DNA of 32,174 bases from Rickettsia typhi (lineage in GTDB: Bacteria; Pseudomonadota; Alphaproteobacteria; Rickettsiales; UBA1997): positions 1 through 32,174 of the forward strand of contig CAMAYG010000002.1 in NCBI GenBank assembly GCA_945862535.1, given 5' to 3'. Within the stretch, counting starts at the first letter, position 1, and each line of letters begins with the position of its first letter. The position numbers were made by a program, and so were the translations under genes. This document shows, one piece after another, positions 8,586 to 16,830 of the stretch. The notes under the pieces were generated by a model. The model was not told the origin of the DNA. It did no database searches and worked only from the letters and a program-made list of their open reading frames with translations.

Positions 8586-9998
8586 TCAATGCCAGTCCGG
8601 ATCTGTTGCTCCTTCGTTTTCTGGAGTGTTTATTTTAAATTCATGACCTGTTACTATATCGATAATATAGAGCTTTGGAATACTGTTAAAACCAAATTGC
8701 TCTAGCTTTTTAGAATAGATTAGATATCTGCCATTTGGAGACCATTTTGCCCCCTCGACAACATGAGCACTTGTTACTGTTTTTTCATTCTTACCATCGC
8801 TAAACATTACACCAATTGAAAACTGATTGTTTTTCACCTTAGTAAAGGCAATCATTTTGCCATCTGGAGACCATATTGGCTTAGAATAAGAGCCTCCGCC
8901 GTAGCTAATTCTTCTTAAGTTGCCACCGTCGCTATTTATTAAATAAATTTGCTGACCACCGTCGCGATCTGAAGAAAATGCTATAGTTTTGCCGTCGGGT
9001 GAAAATGACGGTGTTGTATCGATTGAAGGATGTGTTGTGAGCCTTCTTGCAGTGTTTTTGCTAATGTTAAGTTCGTATATATCGCTATTTTCCTCTAGAA
9101 TTACCGATAATAACACAATATTGCTGTTGGTAGGATGAGGGTAGGCGGCAAAAGTGGTTCCCGCAAAGCCACCAATTTTCTCGTTTAACAAATTGCCGAG
9201 GTTGATTCGGAAGACTTGTGGACGGTAGTCATGATATCGTAAGTAAAATATTTGACTAGCATCAAAAGTAAAATTTGGGGTTAAGACTAGATCCGATCCG
9301 CTTGTGAGAATATGGCGGTTCTTGCCATCGAAGTCGATAATGCTAATTCTTTTTGTGCGATTTTTTGCCGACCCAGTTTCTGATATATAGGCAATTTTAG
9401 AATCAAAATGACCAGATTGTTCTCCTGTTAGAGCTTTATATATATCGTTAGCGATTATATTTGACATTTTTTTATGACTCGAAATTGGTGCCGAGTAAAA
9501 TTTACCAATAACTTGTTTCTGATCTAAAACATCCCAGAGCCTTAATTTTATTTCCAATATTCCTTTTTCGTTGTTTTTTGCCTCTACAACAATAAGACTA
9601 TTAATGTTAGCCTTGCTTAAATTGTCGAACTTTGGCATTGTTTCGACATTGATAAACTGAGTCGAAATTGCATTTTTAACAGACAGGCTAACATCTTCAA
9701 TAAAATCAAGAGGGGATTTTTCGCTACTTTGCTGATAGTTACTAAAACTAAATAAGTTGGTTGATCCTAGGTTGTAGATAATTTGACGGAATATATTTTC
9801 TACTTGCTGATTTGTTGCTGGATCTAGATTCTCAAAGCCAACAAAAATTAGATTTTCTTTATTTTTTGTATCTTGTTTGATTGATATTAGTGTTGGTTTT
9901 GCCAATATTGACAAAGGCGAAAGAATTATTGCTAATAAAATTACTAGATTTGCTAAGGTTTTTATTTTGCAATAAGTGTTATTTTTGAAAAAAATCAT
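8586..9998 (-). CDS. tolB: Tol-Pal system periplasmic protein TolB
   Basis: The periplasmic beta-propeller of the Tol-Pal envelope complex, which binds Pal. The 470-residue precursor has a signal peptide with core LANLVILLAIILSPLSILA and likely cleavage after ILA at about residue 33. An N-terminal alpha/beta domain comes next, then propeller blades with PSFSPDGKTIAFSSDRDGG and PIWSPDGKMIAFTK. The C-terminus ATDPDWH is close to the typical TolB ending. The start lies 13 bases after hslV. No other tol genes or pal are in the window. Confidence 0.95.
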   Translation of the reverse strand: MIFFKNNTYCKIKTLANLVILLAIILSPLSILAKPTLISIKQDTKNKENLIFVGFENLDPATNQQVENIFRQIIYNLGSTNLFSFSNYQQSSEKSPLDFIEDVSLSVKNAISTQFINVETMPKFDNLSKANINSLIVVEAKNNEKGILEIKLRLWDVLDQKQVIGKFYSAPISSHKKMSNIIANDIYKALTGEQSGHFDSKIAYISETGSAKNRTKRISIIDFDGKNRHILTSGSDLVLTPNFTFDASQIFYLRYHDYRPQVFRINLGNLLNEKIGGFAGTTFAAYPHPTNSNIVLLSVILEENSDIYELNISKNTARRLTTHPSIDTTPSFSPDGKTIAFSSDRDGGQQIYLINSDGGNLRRISYGGGSYSKPIWSPDGKMIAFTKVKNNQFSIGVMFSDGKNEKTVTSAHVVEGAKWSPNGRYLIYSKKLEQFGFNSIPKLYIIDIVTGHEFKINTPENEGATDPDWH

Positions 9999-10011
9999 TT
10001 CTAAGTTTTAT

Positions 10012-10560
10012 TTACAACATTTCAATTGTAATGTTGTTGTTAGTATAGACACAAAGATCGGCAGCGATTTGCAATGATTTATTGACTATTGTTTTAGCAT
10101 CGAGATCGTTGATTTCAATCATCGCTTTAGCGGCAGCTAGGGCAAAATTACCGCCAGACCCAATGGCAGCAATATCTCCTTCTGGCTCAACAACATCTCC
10201 ACTGCCGGTAAGGACAAGCATTTTTTCTTTATCGACAACTATAAGCATTGCTTCAAGTCGGCGAAGGTATTTGTCTGTTCGCCAGTCTTTTGCTAATTCA
10301 ACACAGGCCCGCATTAGCTGTTTCGGGTATTGCTCGAGCTTTGATTCTAGCCTTTCAAACAAAGTAAAGGCATCTGCCGTTGCTCCAGCAAAGCCAGCAA
10401 TTATTGAGCCATCGCCAATTTTGCGAATTTTTTTGGCATTAGATTTCATGATAGAGCTACCAAAAGAAACTTGACCGTCACCACCAATTGCCACTTGTCC
10501 TGCTTTTTTAACTGCAATAATAGTGGTGGCATAGATTCTTTGATTGTGATGTTCGTACAT
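10012..10560 (-). CDS. hslV: ATP-dependent protease proteolytic subunit HslV
   Basis: The threonine protease subunit of the HslUV (ClpYQ) complex. The 182-residue protein has [20 protein letters not shown], where T12 should be the catalytic N-terminal Thr exposed after removal of an 11-residue propeptide. [41 protein letters not shown] and [15 protein letters not shown] follow. It closely resembles alphaproteobacterial HslV. The ATPase gene hslU, which normally follows directly, is not here; tolB follows instead. thiS lies 56 bases upstream. Confidence 0.95.
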   Translation of the reverse strand: MYEHHNQRIYATTIIAVKKAGQVAIGGDGQVSFGSSIMKSNAKKIRKIGDGSIIAGFAGATADAFTLFERLESKLEQYPKQLMRACVELAKDWRTDKYLRRLEAMLIVVDKEKMLVLTGSGDVVEPEGDIAAIGSGGNFALAAAKAMIEINDLDAKTIVNKSLQIAADLCVYTNNNITIEML

Positions 10561-10616
10561 AGTTAATAGTTATAGATTGCGGTATTGCCATTCGTTGTAA
10601 ATAGTAAGAAAATCTA

Positions 10617-10829
10617 TTAGCCTCCGCCAATAAAGTGAACAATTTCAATTGAGCAATTTTGCTCTAAAAAAGTTTTTGCTAAATCTTGCCGGTGAATTAT
10701 TGATAAATCTTTCTCTATTGCCACTTTGTTTGGATCTATTTTTAGCTCTGCTAATAATTCTTGCAAGCTTTTTAACCTAGAGATTTCCATTTTTTCGCCA
10801 TTAACAAAAATTGTAATGTTGTTTTGCAT
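10617..10829 (-). CDS. thiS: Sulfur carrier protein ThiS
   Basis: A 70-residue ubiquitin-fold protein that carries sulfur as a C-terminal thiocarboxylate for building the thiazole ring of thiamine. The start NITIFVNGEKMEI and middle LQELLAELKIDPNKVAIEKD fit ThiS. It ends IVHFIGGG, supplying the required Gly-Gly terminus. No thiG, thiO or thiF is adjacent; thiE is at 26776-27513. A strong hairpin lies 25-53 bases ahead of its start and may act in its leader. It probably begins a thiS-hslV-tolB unit. Confidence 0.9.
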   Translation of the reverse strand: MQNNITIFVNGEKMEISRLKSLQELLAELKIDPNKVAIEKDLSIIHRQDLAKTFLEQNCSIEIVHFIGGG

Positions 10830-10853
10830 TTTAACTAATCGATTATTTTATGC

Positions 10854-10882
10854 TCTGGTGCAATGGAAACCCTTGCACCAGA
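10854..10882. promoter_or_regulatory. Perfect hairpin in the thiS leader
   Basis: TCTGGTGCAA at 10854-10863 pairs perfectly with TTGCACCAGA at 10873-10882 around a nine-base loop. It lies just upstream of thiS and follows a further weak pair of AACCC and GGGTT arms at 10896-10920. There is no T-run on either strand. I looked for the TPP riboswitch core (CTGAGA, ACCTGA) in 10830-11022 and did not find it. It may be an operator or a leader-RNA structure. Confidence 0.5.
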
Positions 10883-11022
10883 AACAACTTGCAAAAACCC
10901 GCTTGAATTTAGTAGGGGTTAATTTAATGCTAGGATTTTCTAAGGTTCAATCTAAAAATCAAGTAAATTTTTTAAAATATCATGCCATAATTATCTTTAA
11001 ACATGGAAATGTTACTAATGAT

Positions 11023-11631
11023 TTATCGAAAAAATCCATTTGATTTACCTTCGGACCTAGCCTGAAATACTGAAATATTGCTTTGAAATTGAGGAAGGTG
11101 GCTTTTTAAATTCGGCTCCTTTTTAACGATTTTTTCTAAATCTTTATTAGACAATAAGCCATCGGCAACCATTTCCATTAATTTTTTTGCCCTAATTCGG
11201 TCTCTTTTATTTCTTGCGATAAAAGACCGTATCCCCGTGCTGTTAAAACTATCTACCGAACCCATTTTGTCTACTTCTTCCGATCTGTCGTCCCAGGCAT
11301 CTTTTTGCTCTTCTTTGCTTATTTTCGCTGTTTCTAACTCTAGCCCTCCGTGCTCATTGTCTAGAGTTCTAACATGATCTATTTTTGGGGTTATAGCTTG
11401 TGCTTCTTTGGAATTGTTGCTGTTGCGGTTATTTTCCATTGTCAGATCTTCTTTTTTTGCAAAAATATTAAATGATAACTTATTGGTATTGACAAAATCT
11501 TTCGCTAGATCTTCGTTGTTTTTAGAAGATTTGGGCTTTTTTTTATTAATTATTAGTTTTAGCAGATAAAAGAAGGTTAATGCTAACACTATCAACACGA
11601 CCAGAAATTTTATTTTTATTAAATCTTGCAT
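11023..11631 (-). CDS. Membrane-anchored protein of unknown function
   Basis: I do not recognise this 202-residue protein. It has one N-terminal transmembrane segment (about residues 8-28, FLVVLIVLALTFFYLLKLII) followed by a basic patch NKKKPK. A long hydrophilic region rich in Asn, Glu, Lys and Ser comes next. The C-terminal 70 residues are probably helical, around FIARNKRDRIRAKKLMEMVADGLLSNKDL (residues about 138-166), and look like a small folded domain. The topology suggests an inner-membrane anchor with a cytoplasmic body, by the positive-inside rule. It is divergent from the nitroreductase gene and upstream of thiS. Its stop is preceded by the intergenic motif at 10995-11008. Confidence 0.65.
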   Translation of the reverse strand: MQDLIKIKFLVVLIVLALTFFYLLKLIINKKKPKSSKNNEDLAKDFVNTNKLSFNIFAKKEDLTMENNRNSNNSKEAQAITPKIDHVRTLDNEHGGLELETAKISKEEQKDAWDDRSEEVDKMGSVDSFNSTGIRSFIARNKRDRIRAKKLMEMVADGLLSNKDLEKIVKKEPNLKSHLPQFQSNISVFQARSEGKSNGFFR

Positions 11632-11904
11632 TTGTTAAAGAAAACTTTAGTTTTTTACTTAATATTTATTGGGTAACCGATTTATTAATTAGCCATATTA
11701 CTAGTTAATAAATTTGTAAAACAACTTTAGAGCTAGATTTAAATGGTGATGCTATAACAAGTCGCACAGATTGCTAATTAATAACATAATTGTTTTAAAG
11801 AAAATTATAACATTAAATATTACTAGACAATAAAATTCTTAAGTTTTTAATTATCGAGTCAAATTATTTTTAAAAATTATAACCAGCAACCACAACTTTA
11901 ATAA

Positions 11905-12561
11905 ATGAAAAACGATATGCCAGAACTAGATCGTCAAGAGATATTGAATCAAGCAATGAATTGGCGATATGCAACAAAGATATTCGACCCAGAAAAGAAG
12001 ATCGGCAGTGAAAATCTAGAGATTTTAAAGAAATCATTGATACTAAGCCCTTCATCTTTTGGTCTACAGCCCTATAAATTTCTTTTTGTCGAATCTTTAG
12101 ACTTAAGAAAACAATTAACCCCGCATTCTTGGAATCAGGTGCAAATAGAACAGGCAGACCTCTTGGTTGTTTTTCTTGCTCTTAATCAGATAGATGAAGA
12201 ATATATCGATAAATTTCTTAAAATCATGGCCGAAACCAGAAATATTAACATTTCAAGCCTTGCTTTTTACCGTAAGATGATGGTAGAAAATCTAATTAAT
12301 AGCGAAAAAAATATTCTAGAATGGTCGTCGAGGCAGTCCTACATTGCTTTAGCTAATCTTATGACTACTGCTTCGTTGCTGAAAATTGATTCCTGCCCGA
12401 TAGAAGGTTTTGAGCAAGTGGCCTACGAAAAAATTTTAAAGATTGACTCGTCTTATAATGCTGTTTGTGTTTGTGCCTTAGGTTATCGCAGTGTGGAAGA
12501 TAAATATCAGAACCTTGCTAAAGTTCGTTTTTCTGCTTTAGATTTAATTGCTAATTGTTAG
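11905..12561 (+). CDS. NfsB-like NAD(P)H nitroreductase
   Basis: A flavin (FMN) oxidoreductase of the nitroreductase fold. Motifs are MNWRYATKIFDPEKKI at the N-terminus, SPSSFGLQPYKFLFV for FMN contact, NLMTTASLLKIDSCPIEGF and the C-terminal CALGYRSVEDKYQNLAKVRF. The 218-residue length matches oxygen-insensitive NfsB and dihydropteridine-reductase-like members. The natural substrate is not predictable. It stands alone, divergent from the anchored protein across 273 AT-rich bases in which I see no distinct site. An alternative start is the ATG at 11917. Confidence 0.88.
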   Translation: MKNDMPELDRQEILNQAMNWRYATKIFDPEKKIGSENLEILKKSLILSPSSFGLQPYKFLFVESLDLRKQLTPHSWNQVQIEQADLLVVFLALNQIDEEYIDKFLKIMAETRNINISSLAFYRKMMVENLINSEKNILEWSSRQSYIALANLMTTASLLKIDSCPIEGFEQVAYEKILKIDSSYNAVCVCALGYRSVEDKYQNLAKVRFSALDLIANC

Positions 12562-12745
12562 TTGATTTATATTTATTATTGACTATTATTTTTTATCGAA
12601 TTAAAAACATAGTTTTAGATATTATATTGATTAATTAATCACCCATTTTTTTAAATTAAACAACCTCAAGAGTTGTTAAAAGAAGATTCGTCGACTTATA
12701 GTTAGTCTATTGTAAAACACTTAATAAAACTAAATCAAATAAATT

Positions 12746-13723
12746 ATGGTAAAGTTATCAGCAAAAAAACTTACCAATGCCAACTTGATTGCTTTGTATC
12801 GCGAAATGCTTTTGGTTAGAAGATTCGAAGAAAAAGCTGGGCAACTTTATGGCATGGGTCTAATAGCAGGTTTTTGTCATTTATATATCGGTCAAGAAGC
12901 TATTGCCAGCGGTATGCATCAAACAATGATCGAAGGCGATAAAGTTATTACAACATACCGAGATCATGGTCATTTGTTAGTTTTAGGTTCCGATCCTAAA
13001 AGAATAATGGCAGAATTAATGGGAAGGGCAGACGGCTCCTCTAAAGGAAAAGGTGGTTCAATGCATCTATTTGACCTAGAAAGACATTTTTACGGTGGGC
13101 ACGGAATAGTTGGGGCATCTGTTCCAATTGGTGCCGGGCTTGCTTTTGCCGATAAATATCTTGGAAATAACAATATAACATATTGCTATTTTGGCGATGG
13201 CGCCGCTCATCAAGGTCAGGTCTATGAAACATTTAATATGGCAAAGTTATGGAATTTGCCAGTTATTTTCATTATTGAAAATAATCATTATGCAATGGGA
13301 ACCTCTGTTGCTCGCTCCTCCTCGATTGACGAACTTTATAAAAGAGGAATAGGCTTTAACATTCCTGGTAAGAAAGTTAACGGCATGGATATCTTCGCTG
13401 TTATGGAAGAGGGTGCTAAGGCCGCAGAATTTGTGCGATCTGGCAATGGTCCAATAATCTTAGAAATGGACACCTATCGCTATCGCGGTCATTCAATGTC
13501 CGACCCTGCAACATATCGTAGCAAGGAAGAAGTTAGCGGTAAAAAGGCCGAAGATCCTATAGAAAATCTTCGTGAGAAAATCTTGTCTAGCAATGCTTAC
13601 TCCGAGGAAGATTTTGAAGCTATTGAGTTGTCAGTTAAAAAAGAAATTGCTGAAATCGTTGATTTCTCGAAAAATAGCCCTGAACCTTTGGAAAATGAGC
13701 TACTAACCGAAATATATGTTTAA
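12746..13723 (+). CDS. pdhA: Pyruvate dehydrogenase E1 component, alpha subunit
   Basis: The thiamine-diphosphate-binding alpha chain of heterotetrameric E1, which decarboxylates pyruvate to make acetyl-CoA. The 325-residue protein shows [33 protein letters not shown] and the ThDP motif [20 protein letters not shown] ending in FIIENN. The phosphorylation-loop region [20 protein letters not shown] is also present. Length fits alphaproteobacterial PdhA. pdhB follows after 17 bases. The 184-base upstream gap has a weak AACAAC/GTTGTT hairpin at 12659-12677 and no clear promoter. Confidence 0.97.
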   Translation: MVKLSAKKLTNANLIALYREMLLVRRFEEKAGQLYGMGLIAGFCHLYIGQEAIASGMHQTMIEGDKVITTYRDHGHLLVLGSDPKRIMAELMGRADGSSKGKGGSMHLFDLERHFYGGHGIVGASVPIGAGLAFADKYLGNNNITYCYFGDGAAHQGQVYETFNMAKLWNLPVIFIIENNHYAMGTSVARSSSIDELYKRGIGFNIPGKKVNGMDIFAVMEEGAKAAEFVRSGNGPIILEMDTYRYRGHSMSDPATYRSKEEVSGKKAEDPIENLREKILSSNAYSEEDFEAIELSVKKEIAEIVDFSKNSPEPLENELLTEIYV

Positions 13724-13740
13724 CCGAAAAACTAGTAAAA

Positions 13741-14727
13741 ATGACTATTAGAAAAATTACAGTTCGAGAAGCTTTACGAGAAGCGATGGTAGAGGAAATG
13801 CATTGCGATGAAAGAGTTTTTGTTATGGGTGAAGAGGTTGCAGAATATAATGGTGCATATAAAGTAACTCAAGGTTTGCTTGCAGAATTTGGCTCTAAAA
13901 GAGTTATCGACACCCCAATTACTGAACATGGCTTTACCGGTATTGCTATTGGGGCGGCTTTTGCTGGGCTTAAGCCAATAGTAGAATTTATGACCTTTAA
14001 CTTTGCAATGCAGGCGATAGATCAAATAATCAACTCTGCTGCCAAAACCAATTATATGTCTGGTGGCCAAGTAAGATGCCCGATAGTGTTTCGTGGGCCT
14101 AATGGAGCCGCATCAAGAGTTGGTGCCCAACATTCTCAATGTTATGCCGCTTGGTATTCATCTATTCCGGGGCTTAAAGTTATTGCCCCTTATAGTGCTG
14201 CCGATGCTAAAGGCTTGTTAAAGGCCGCAATCAAAGATCCTAACCCAGTAATATTTTTGGAAAACGAAATTACCTATGGCTTTAGTTTTGAAGAAGAATA
14301 TGAAGAAGAGCATTTAGTCGAAATCGGCAAAGCAAAAATATTAAAAGAAGGAAAAGATATTACAATAATCGCCTTCTCTTTGGTAGTAAAATATGCACTT
14401 GATGCTGCCGAAGAATTATCAAAAATTGGTATTGATGCCGAGGTGATCGATTTAAGAACAATTCGCCCGCTAGATAAAGCAACTATTATCGATTCTGTCA
14501 AAAAAACAGGTCGTTGTATTACTGTTGAAGAGGGTTTTCCCTTCTGCTCTATTGGTAGCGAGATCGCATCGATGCTAATGGTTGAGGCTTTTGATTATCT
14601 CGATGCTCCTGTTAGTAAATTAACTTCGGTAGATGGCCCATTGCCTTATGCTGCCAATCTTGAAAAACTTGCTTTACCAAAAGCAAATAATATTTTCGAT
14701 CTTGCTTATAAGCTTTGCAACAGATAA
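13741..14727 (+). CDS. pdhB: Pyruvate dehydrogenase E1 component, beta subunit
   Basis: The beta chain of E1, completing the ThDP site with PdhA. Motifs are [25 protein letters not shown] (as [12 protein letters not shown] then VFVMGEEV), [40 protein letters not shown] and [16 protein letters not shown]. The C-terminal half has [16 protein letters not shown]. At 328 residues it lacks the N-terminal lipoyl domain found on PdhB of many free-living alphaproteobacteria, as in Rickettsia. E2 (pdhC) and E3 do not follow; ftsB is next. Confidence 0.97.
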   Translation: MTIRKITVREALREAMVEEMHCDERVFVMGEEVAEYNGAYKVTQGLLAEFGSKRVIDTPITEHGFTGIAIGAAFAGLKPIVEFMTFNFAMQAIDQIINSAAKTNYMSGGQVRCPIVFRGPNGAASRVGAQHSQCYAAWYSSIPGLKVIAPYSAADAKGLLKAAIKDPNPVIFLENEITYGFSFEEEYEEEHLVEIGKAKILKEGKDITIIAFSLVVKYALDAAEELSKIGIDAEVIDLRTIRPLDKATIIDSVKKTGRCITVEEGFPFCSIGSEIASMLMVEAFDYLDAPVSKLTSVDGPLPYAANLEKLALPKANNIFDLAYKLCNR

Positions 14728-14759
14728 TTCGGCATTAAATAAAATGGTCTTCAGCCTTA

Positions 14760-15092
14760 ATGATTAAAAAAATTCATTCAATTATCACTAAATATCAAAT
14801 TTCCCAGAATCTTTTTATCTGCTACTTTGTCTCTTTTGTGCTAATTGCCTATTTTAGTTTTTTTGCAATTTTTGGCCGTAAGGGCTTGATAAATCTACAT
14901 CAATTGGAAATGCAGATCGAAAAAAGCGATATTGCTTTGCAAGAATTTTCTAGCAAATTAGAGGGTCAGCAACTTTTAGTTAATGGTTTAAAGCTAGAAT
15001 CTCTGGACTACGACCTTCTCGATGAGCAATCTCGTAAAATACTTGGCTATGCTGGTAAAGAAGAAGTTGTTATCTACCCAGAAGCCAATTAA
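14760..15092 (+). CDS. ftsB: FtsB/DivIC-like septum formation initiator
   Basis: A 110-residue bitopic divisome protein. It has a transmembrane segment (about residues 19-38), a coiled-coil with Gln/Glu/Lys heptads (about 45-80), and a C-terminal block LDYDLLDEQSRKILGYAGKEE. This block matches the DPDLLDERARxxLGFxxxxE signature of alphaproteobacterial FtsB. In many alphaproteobacteria ftsB lies next to pdhA, usually upstream; here it lies downstream of pdhB. It would link FtsL and FtsQ at the septum. The next gene starts three bases after its stop. Confidence 0.85.
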   Translation: MIKKIHSIITKYQISQNLFICYFVSFVLIAYFSFFAIFGRKGLINLHQLEMQIEKSDIALQEFSSKLEGQQLLVNGLKLESLDYDLLDEQSRKILGYAGKEEVVIYPEAN

Positions 15093-15095
15093 ATT

Positions 15096-15752
15096 ATGCC
15101 TTGCAATATTTCACAAGAATTAAAAAGAAAGCTTTTTCATCTTTTGTCGCTATTTTTTCCTGCGACAGTTGTTTTTCTTGAAAAATTTTATGCCTTGGCA
15201 CTATTTTCTTTGCTTTTTATATTGATTTTGTTGGTAGAATTTCTCCGTTTCAAAATCCTGAGAAATCAAGATAGAGCAGATCGAAGCAAGGCAAGCCTAA
15301 TTATCGAAAGAATCCTTGGTTTTTTTACAACAATTATGCGACCAGAAGAAATTTCTGGCAAGAAACCACTGGGCATAACCTATTTAGTTGCAGCTTCAAT
15401 CATTTGCTTTGCTTTTTTTGATACAAAAATAGCCGTTATTGCCTTTGTGATATTGGCAATAGCAGATGCCAATGCTGCAATTATTGGCAAATCATTTACT
15501 AGTGGTAAATTTTTTGCTAAAAGCCGACTAGGATCTTTGGCTTTTTTTATTAGCGCAGTCTTAATTTCTATTGCGGGACATTATGCCATTGATGGCTCTA
15601 TGTCTTTGTTAATAATCTTTATTATTGCTACAATTTTTATCACCTTTATCGAAGCTTGCAAAATCGGGCTAGATATTGATGATAACTTAACAATACCTTT
15701 AGGTTTTTGCATTAGTGTAAGCTTGTTAAATTATGTCGTTTCTTATATTTAA
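15096..15752 (+). CDS. Dolichol/phytol kinase family integral membrane protein
   Basis: A 218-residue multi-spanning protein with about six hydrophobic segments. Family marks of the SEC59/DGK1/VTE5 (CTP-dependent lipid kinase, formerly CDP-diglyceride-synthase-like) group are ELKRKLFHLLSLFFP near the N-terminus, ADANAAIIGKSF with SRLGSLAFF in the middle, and the C-terminal IDDNLTIPLGF. The substrate is a lipid alcohol such as a polyprenol, diacylglycerol or phytol; which one cannot be read. It is tightly coupled to ftsB. A polyprenol role in envelope synthesis is possible but unproven. Confidence 0.78.
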   Translation: MPCNISQELKRKLFHLLSLFFPATVVFLEKFYALALFSLLFILILLVEFLRFKILRNQDRADRSKASLIIERILGFFTTIMRPEEISGKKPLGITYLVAASIICFAFFDTKIAVIAFVILAIADANAAIIGKSFTSGKFFAKSRLGSLAFFISAVLISIAGHYAIDGSMSLLIIFIIATIFITFIEACKIGLDIDDNLTIPLGFCISVSLLNYVVSYI

Positions 15753-15846
15753 CACAAATTATACTAACGGGAAATTATATAATCTATTTTAGCTAATATT
15801 ACACTTTTGCAATTATTTAAACTTAATTATATCTAAACTTAATCAC

Positions 15847-16683
15847 ATGAAAAGAACAACAAGAGGCACCAATAATAAACAACGAAAAAGCCAAGAAGGT
15901 TATAATTTTGTTAATGGTGGTAATTTTAACCACAAACAAGGGGGAACCAAAGATCGACGATTCGAGAATAAATCTGGTCCAAGAGCTAACAAGCCGTGGG
16001 AAGACTCTGGAGAGAGAACTCAAAGAAATAACTCAGAAAATAAATCTGGTCCAAGAGCTAACAAGCCGTGGGAAGACTCTGGAGAGAGAACTCAAAGAAA
16101 TAACCCTAATTTGAAAAATGAAAATCGCCTTGCCGAATTTCTAAGCTATGGTGAATCTAAATCGCCATCTGGCTCTTCTAGGTCTACGAATTCTTTTCGC
16201 AATAAAGAAAAGAGTTTTTCTGGTCGCGAAAGACCTGGCAACAGGGTCGATTCAAGAAGTTTCCAGAACCGCGGTCCAGATCGTGCAGGCAATGTGGCTA
16301 GTGGCAACAGAAGGCCTTTTGACAAACCTTATCCTAAAGCCAAATCTTTCGACCTAGAAACTTTGCTAGAAATTATACATGAAAGAATTAGCGAAGCAAA
16401 CACAAGCCCAAGTGAAGAAAAGTCGGCATCTTACACCGTAAAACTTTATCAAGAAGGAATCGGTAGAATAGCACAAAAGGTTGGTGAAGAGGCGACAGAA
16501 GTGGTAATTGCCGCAATGCAACATCACGAAAACAATTCTGGCGATAATTATGGCAAGCTAATTAGCGAAGTTGCCGATTTATTTTATCATGTTCTGATGC
16601 TATTAGCTGCTAAAGAGATAGATTTAACAGAAGTTCTTAAGGAGCTAGAAAAAAGACATATCCAAAAGAAAAGGCAATCTTAA
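15847..16683 (+). CDS. hisE: Phosphoribosyl-ATP pyrophosphatase with disordered N-terminal extension
   Basis: Residues about 168-272 are a complete HisE domain (LETLLEIIHERISEA, YTVKLYQEGIGRIAQKVGEE, EVADLFYHVLMLL). It hydrolyses phosphoribosyl-ATP to phosphoribosyl-AMP in histidine synthesis. Ordinary HisE proteins have about 100 residues. Here 165 extra residues precede the domain. They are rich in Arg, Asn, Gly, Ser and Lys, almost free of hydrophobic residues, and contain two copies of a 24-residue repeat (residues 40-63 and 64-87, ENKSGPRANKPWEDSGERTQ core). No ATG lies close before the HisE domain, so a short start is unlikely. The extension resembles RNA-binding or phase-separating tails; its function is unknown. 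Confidence 0.9.
   Translation: MKRTTRGTNNKQRKSQEGYNFVNGGNFNHKQGGTKDRRFENKSGPRANKPWEDSGERTQRNNSENKSGPRANKPWEDSGERTQRNNPNLKNENRLAEFLSYGESKSPSGSSRSTNSFRNKEKSFSGRERPGNRVDSRSFQNRGPDRAGNVASGNRRPFDKPYPKAKSFDLETLLEIIHERISEANTSPSEEKSASYTVKLYQEGIGRIAQKVGEEATEVVIAAMQHHENNSGDNYGKLISEVADLFYHVLMLLAAKEIDLTEVLKELEKRHIQKKRQS
15967..16110 (+). repeat. Two 72-bp direct repeats inside hisE
   Basis: 15967-16038 and 16039-16110 are identical over roughly their first 67 bases. The period of 72 keeps the frame and encodes the 24-residue repeat of the N-terminal extension. Near identity at the DNA level, including silent positions, indicates a recent duplication. Confidence 0.9.
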
Positions 16684-16694
16684 TAATAATACCG

Positions 16695-16732
16695 CTTCTC
16701 ATTTTAAAACATAGGCTTTTAAAGGCGGGAAG
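16695..16732. repeat. Short inverted repeat of the CTTCCC...TTTAAA family
   Basis: CTTCTCATTTTAAAA at 16695-16709 faces CTTTTAAAGGCGGGAAG at 16716-16732, whose complement reads CTTCCCGCCTTTAAAAG. That is 15 of 17 bases identical to the complement of 8559-8575. It lies just after hisE. Confidence 0.5.
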
Positions 16733-16738
16733 TGACCT

Positions 16739-16773
16739 ATTAGCAAAACTAAGAATTTCCTAGTTTTGCTAAT
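16739..16773. terminator. Probable bidirectional terminator between hisE and the LRR gene
   Basis: ATTAGCAAAACTA at 16739-16751 pairs perfectly with TAGTTTTGCTAAT at 16761-16773 around a nine-base loop. It lies between two converging genes. There is no strong T-run on either side (AAATTTAAT follows on the plus strand), so the hairpin is clear but its terminator role is inferred from position. Confidence 0.65.
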
Positions 16774-16830
16774 AAATTTAATCGTTTTAGAATTGCTTAA
16801 GAATCAAAGCTTTACAAAGCTTTTGCTGTG

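Noticed and set aside
10830..11022. TPP riboswitch ahead of thiS
   Set aside because: The conserved CTGAGA and ACCTGA blocks are missing on the thiS strand.
12659..12677. Regulatory hairpin before pdhA (AACAAC / GTTGTT)
   Set aside because: A six-base stem with a seven-base loop in AT-rich DNA is weak and not clearly above chance.
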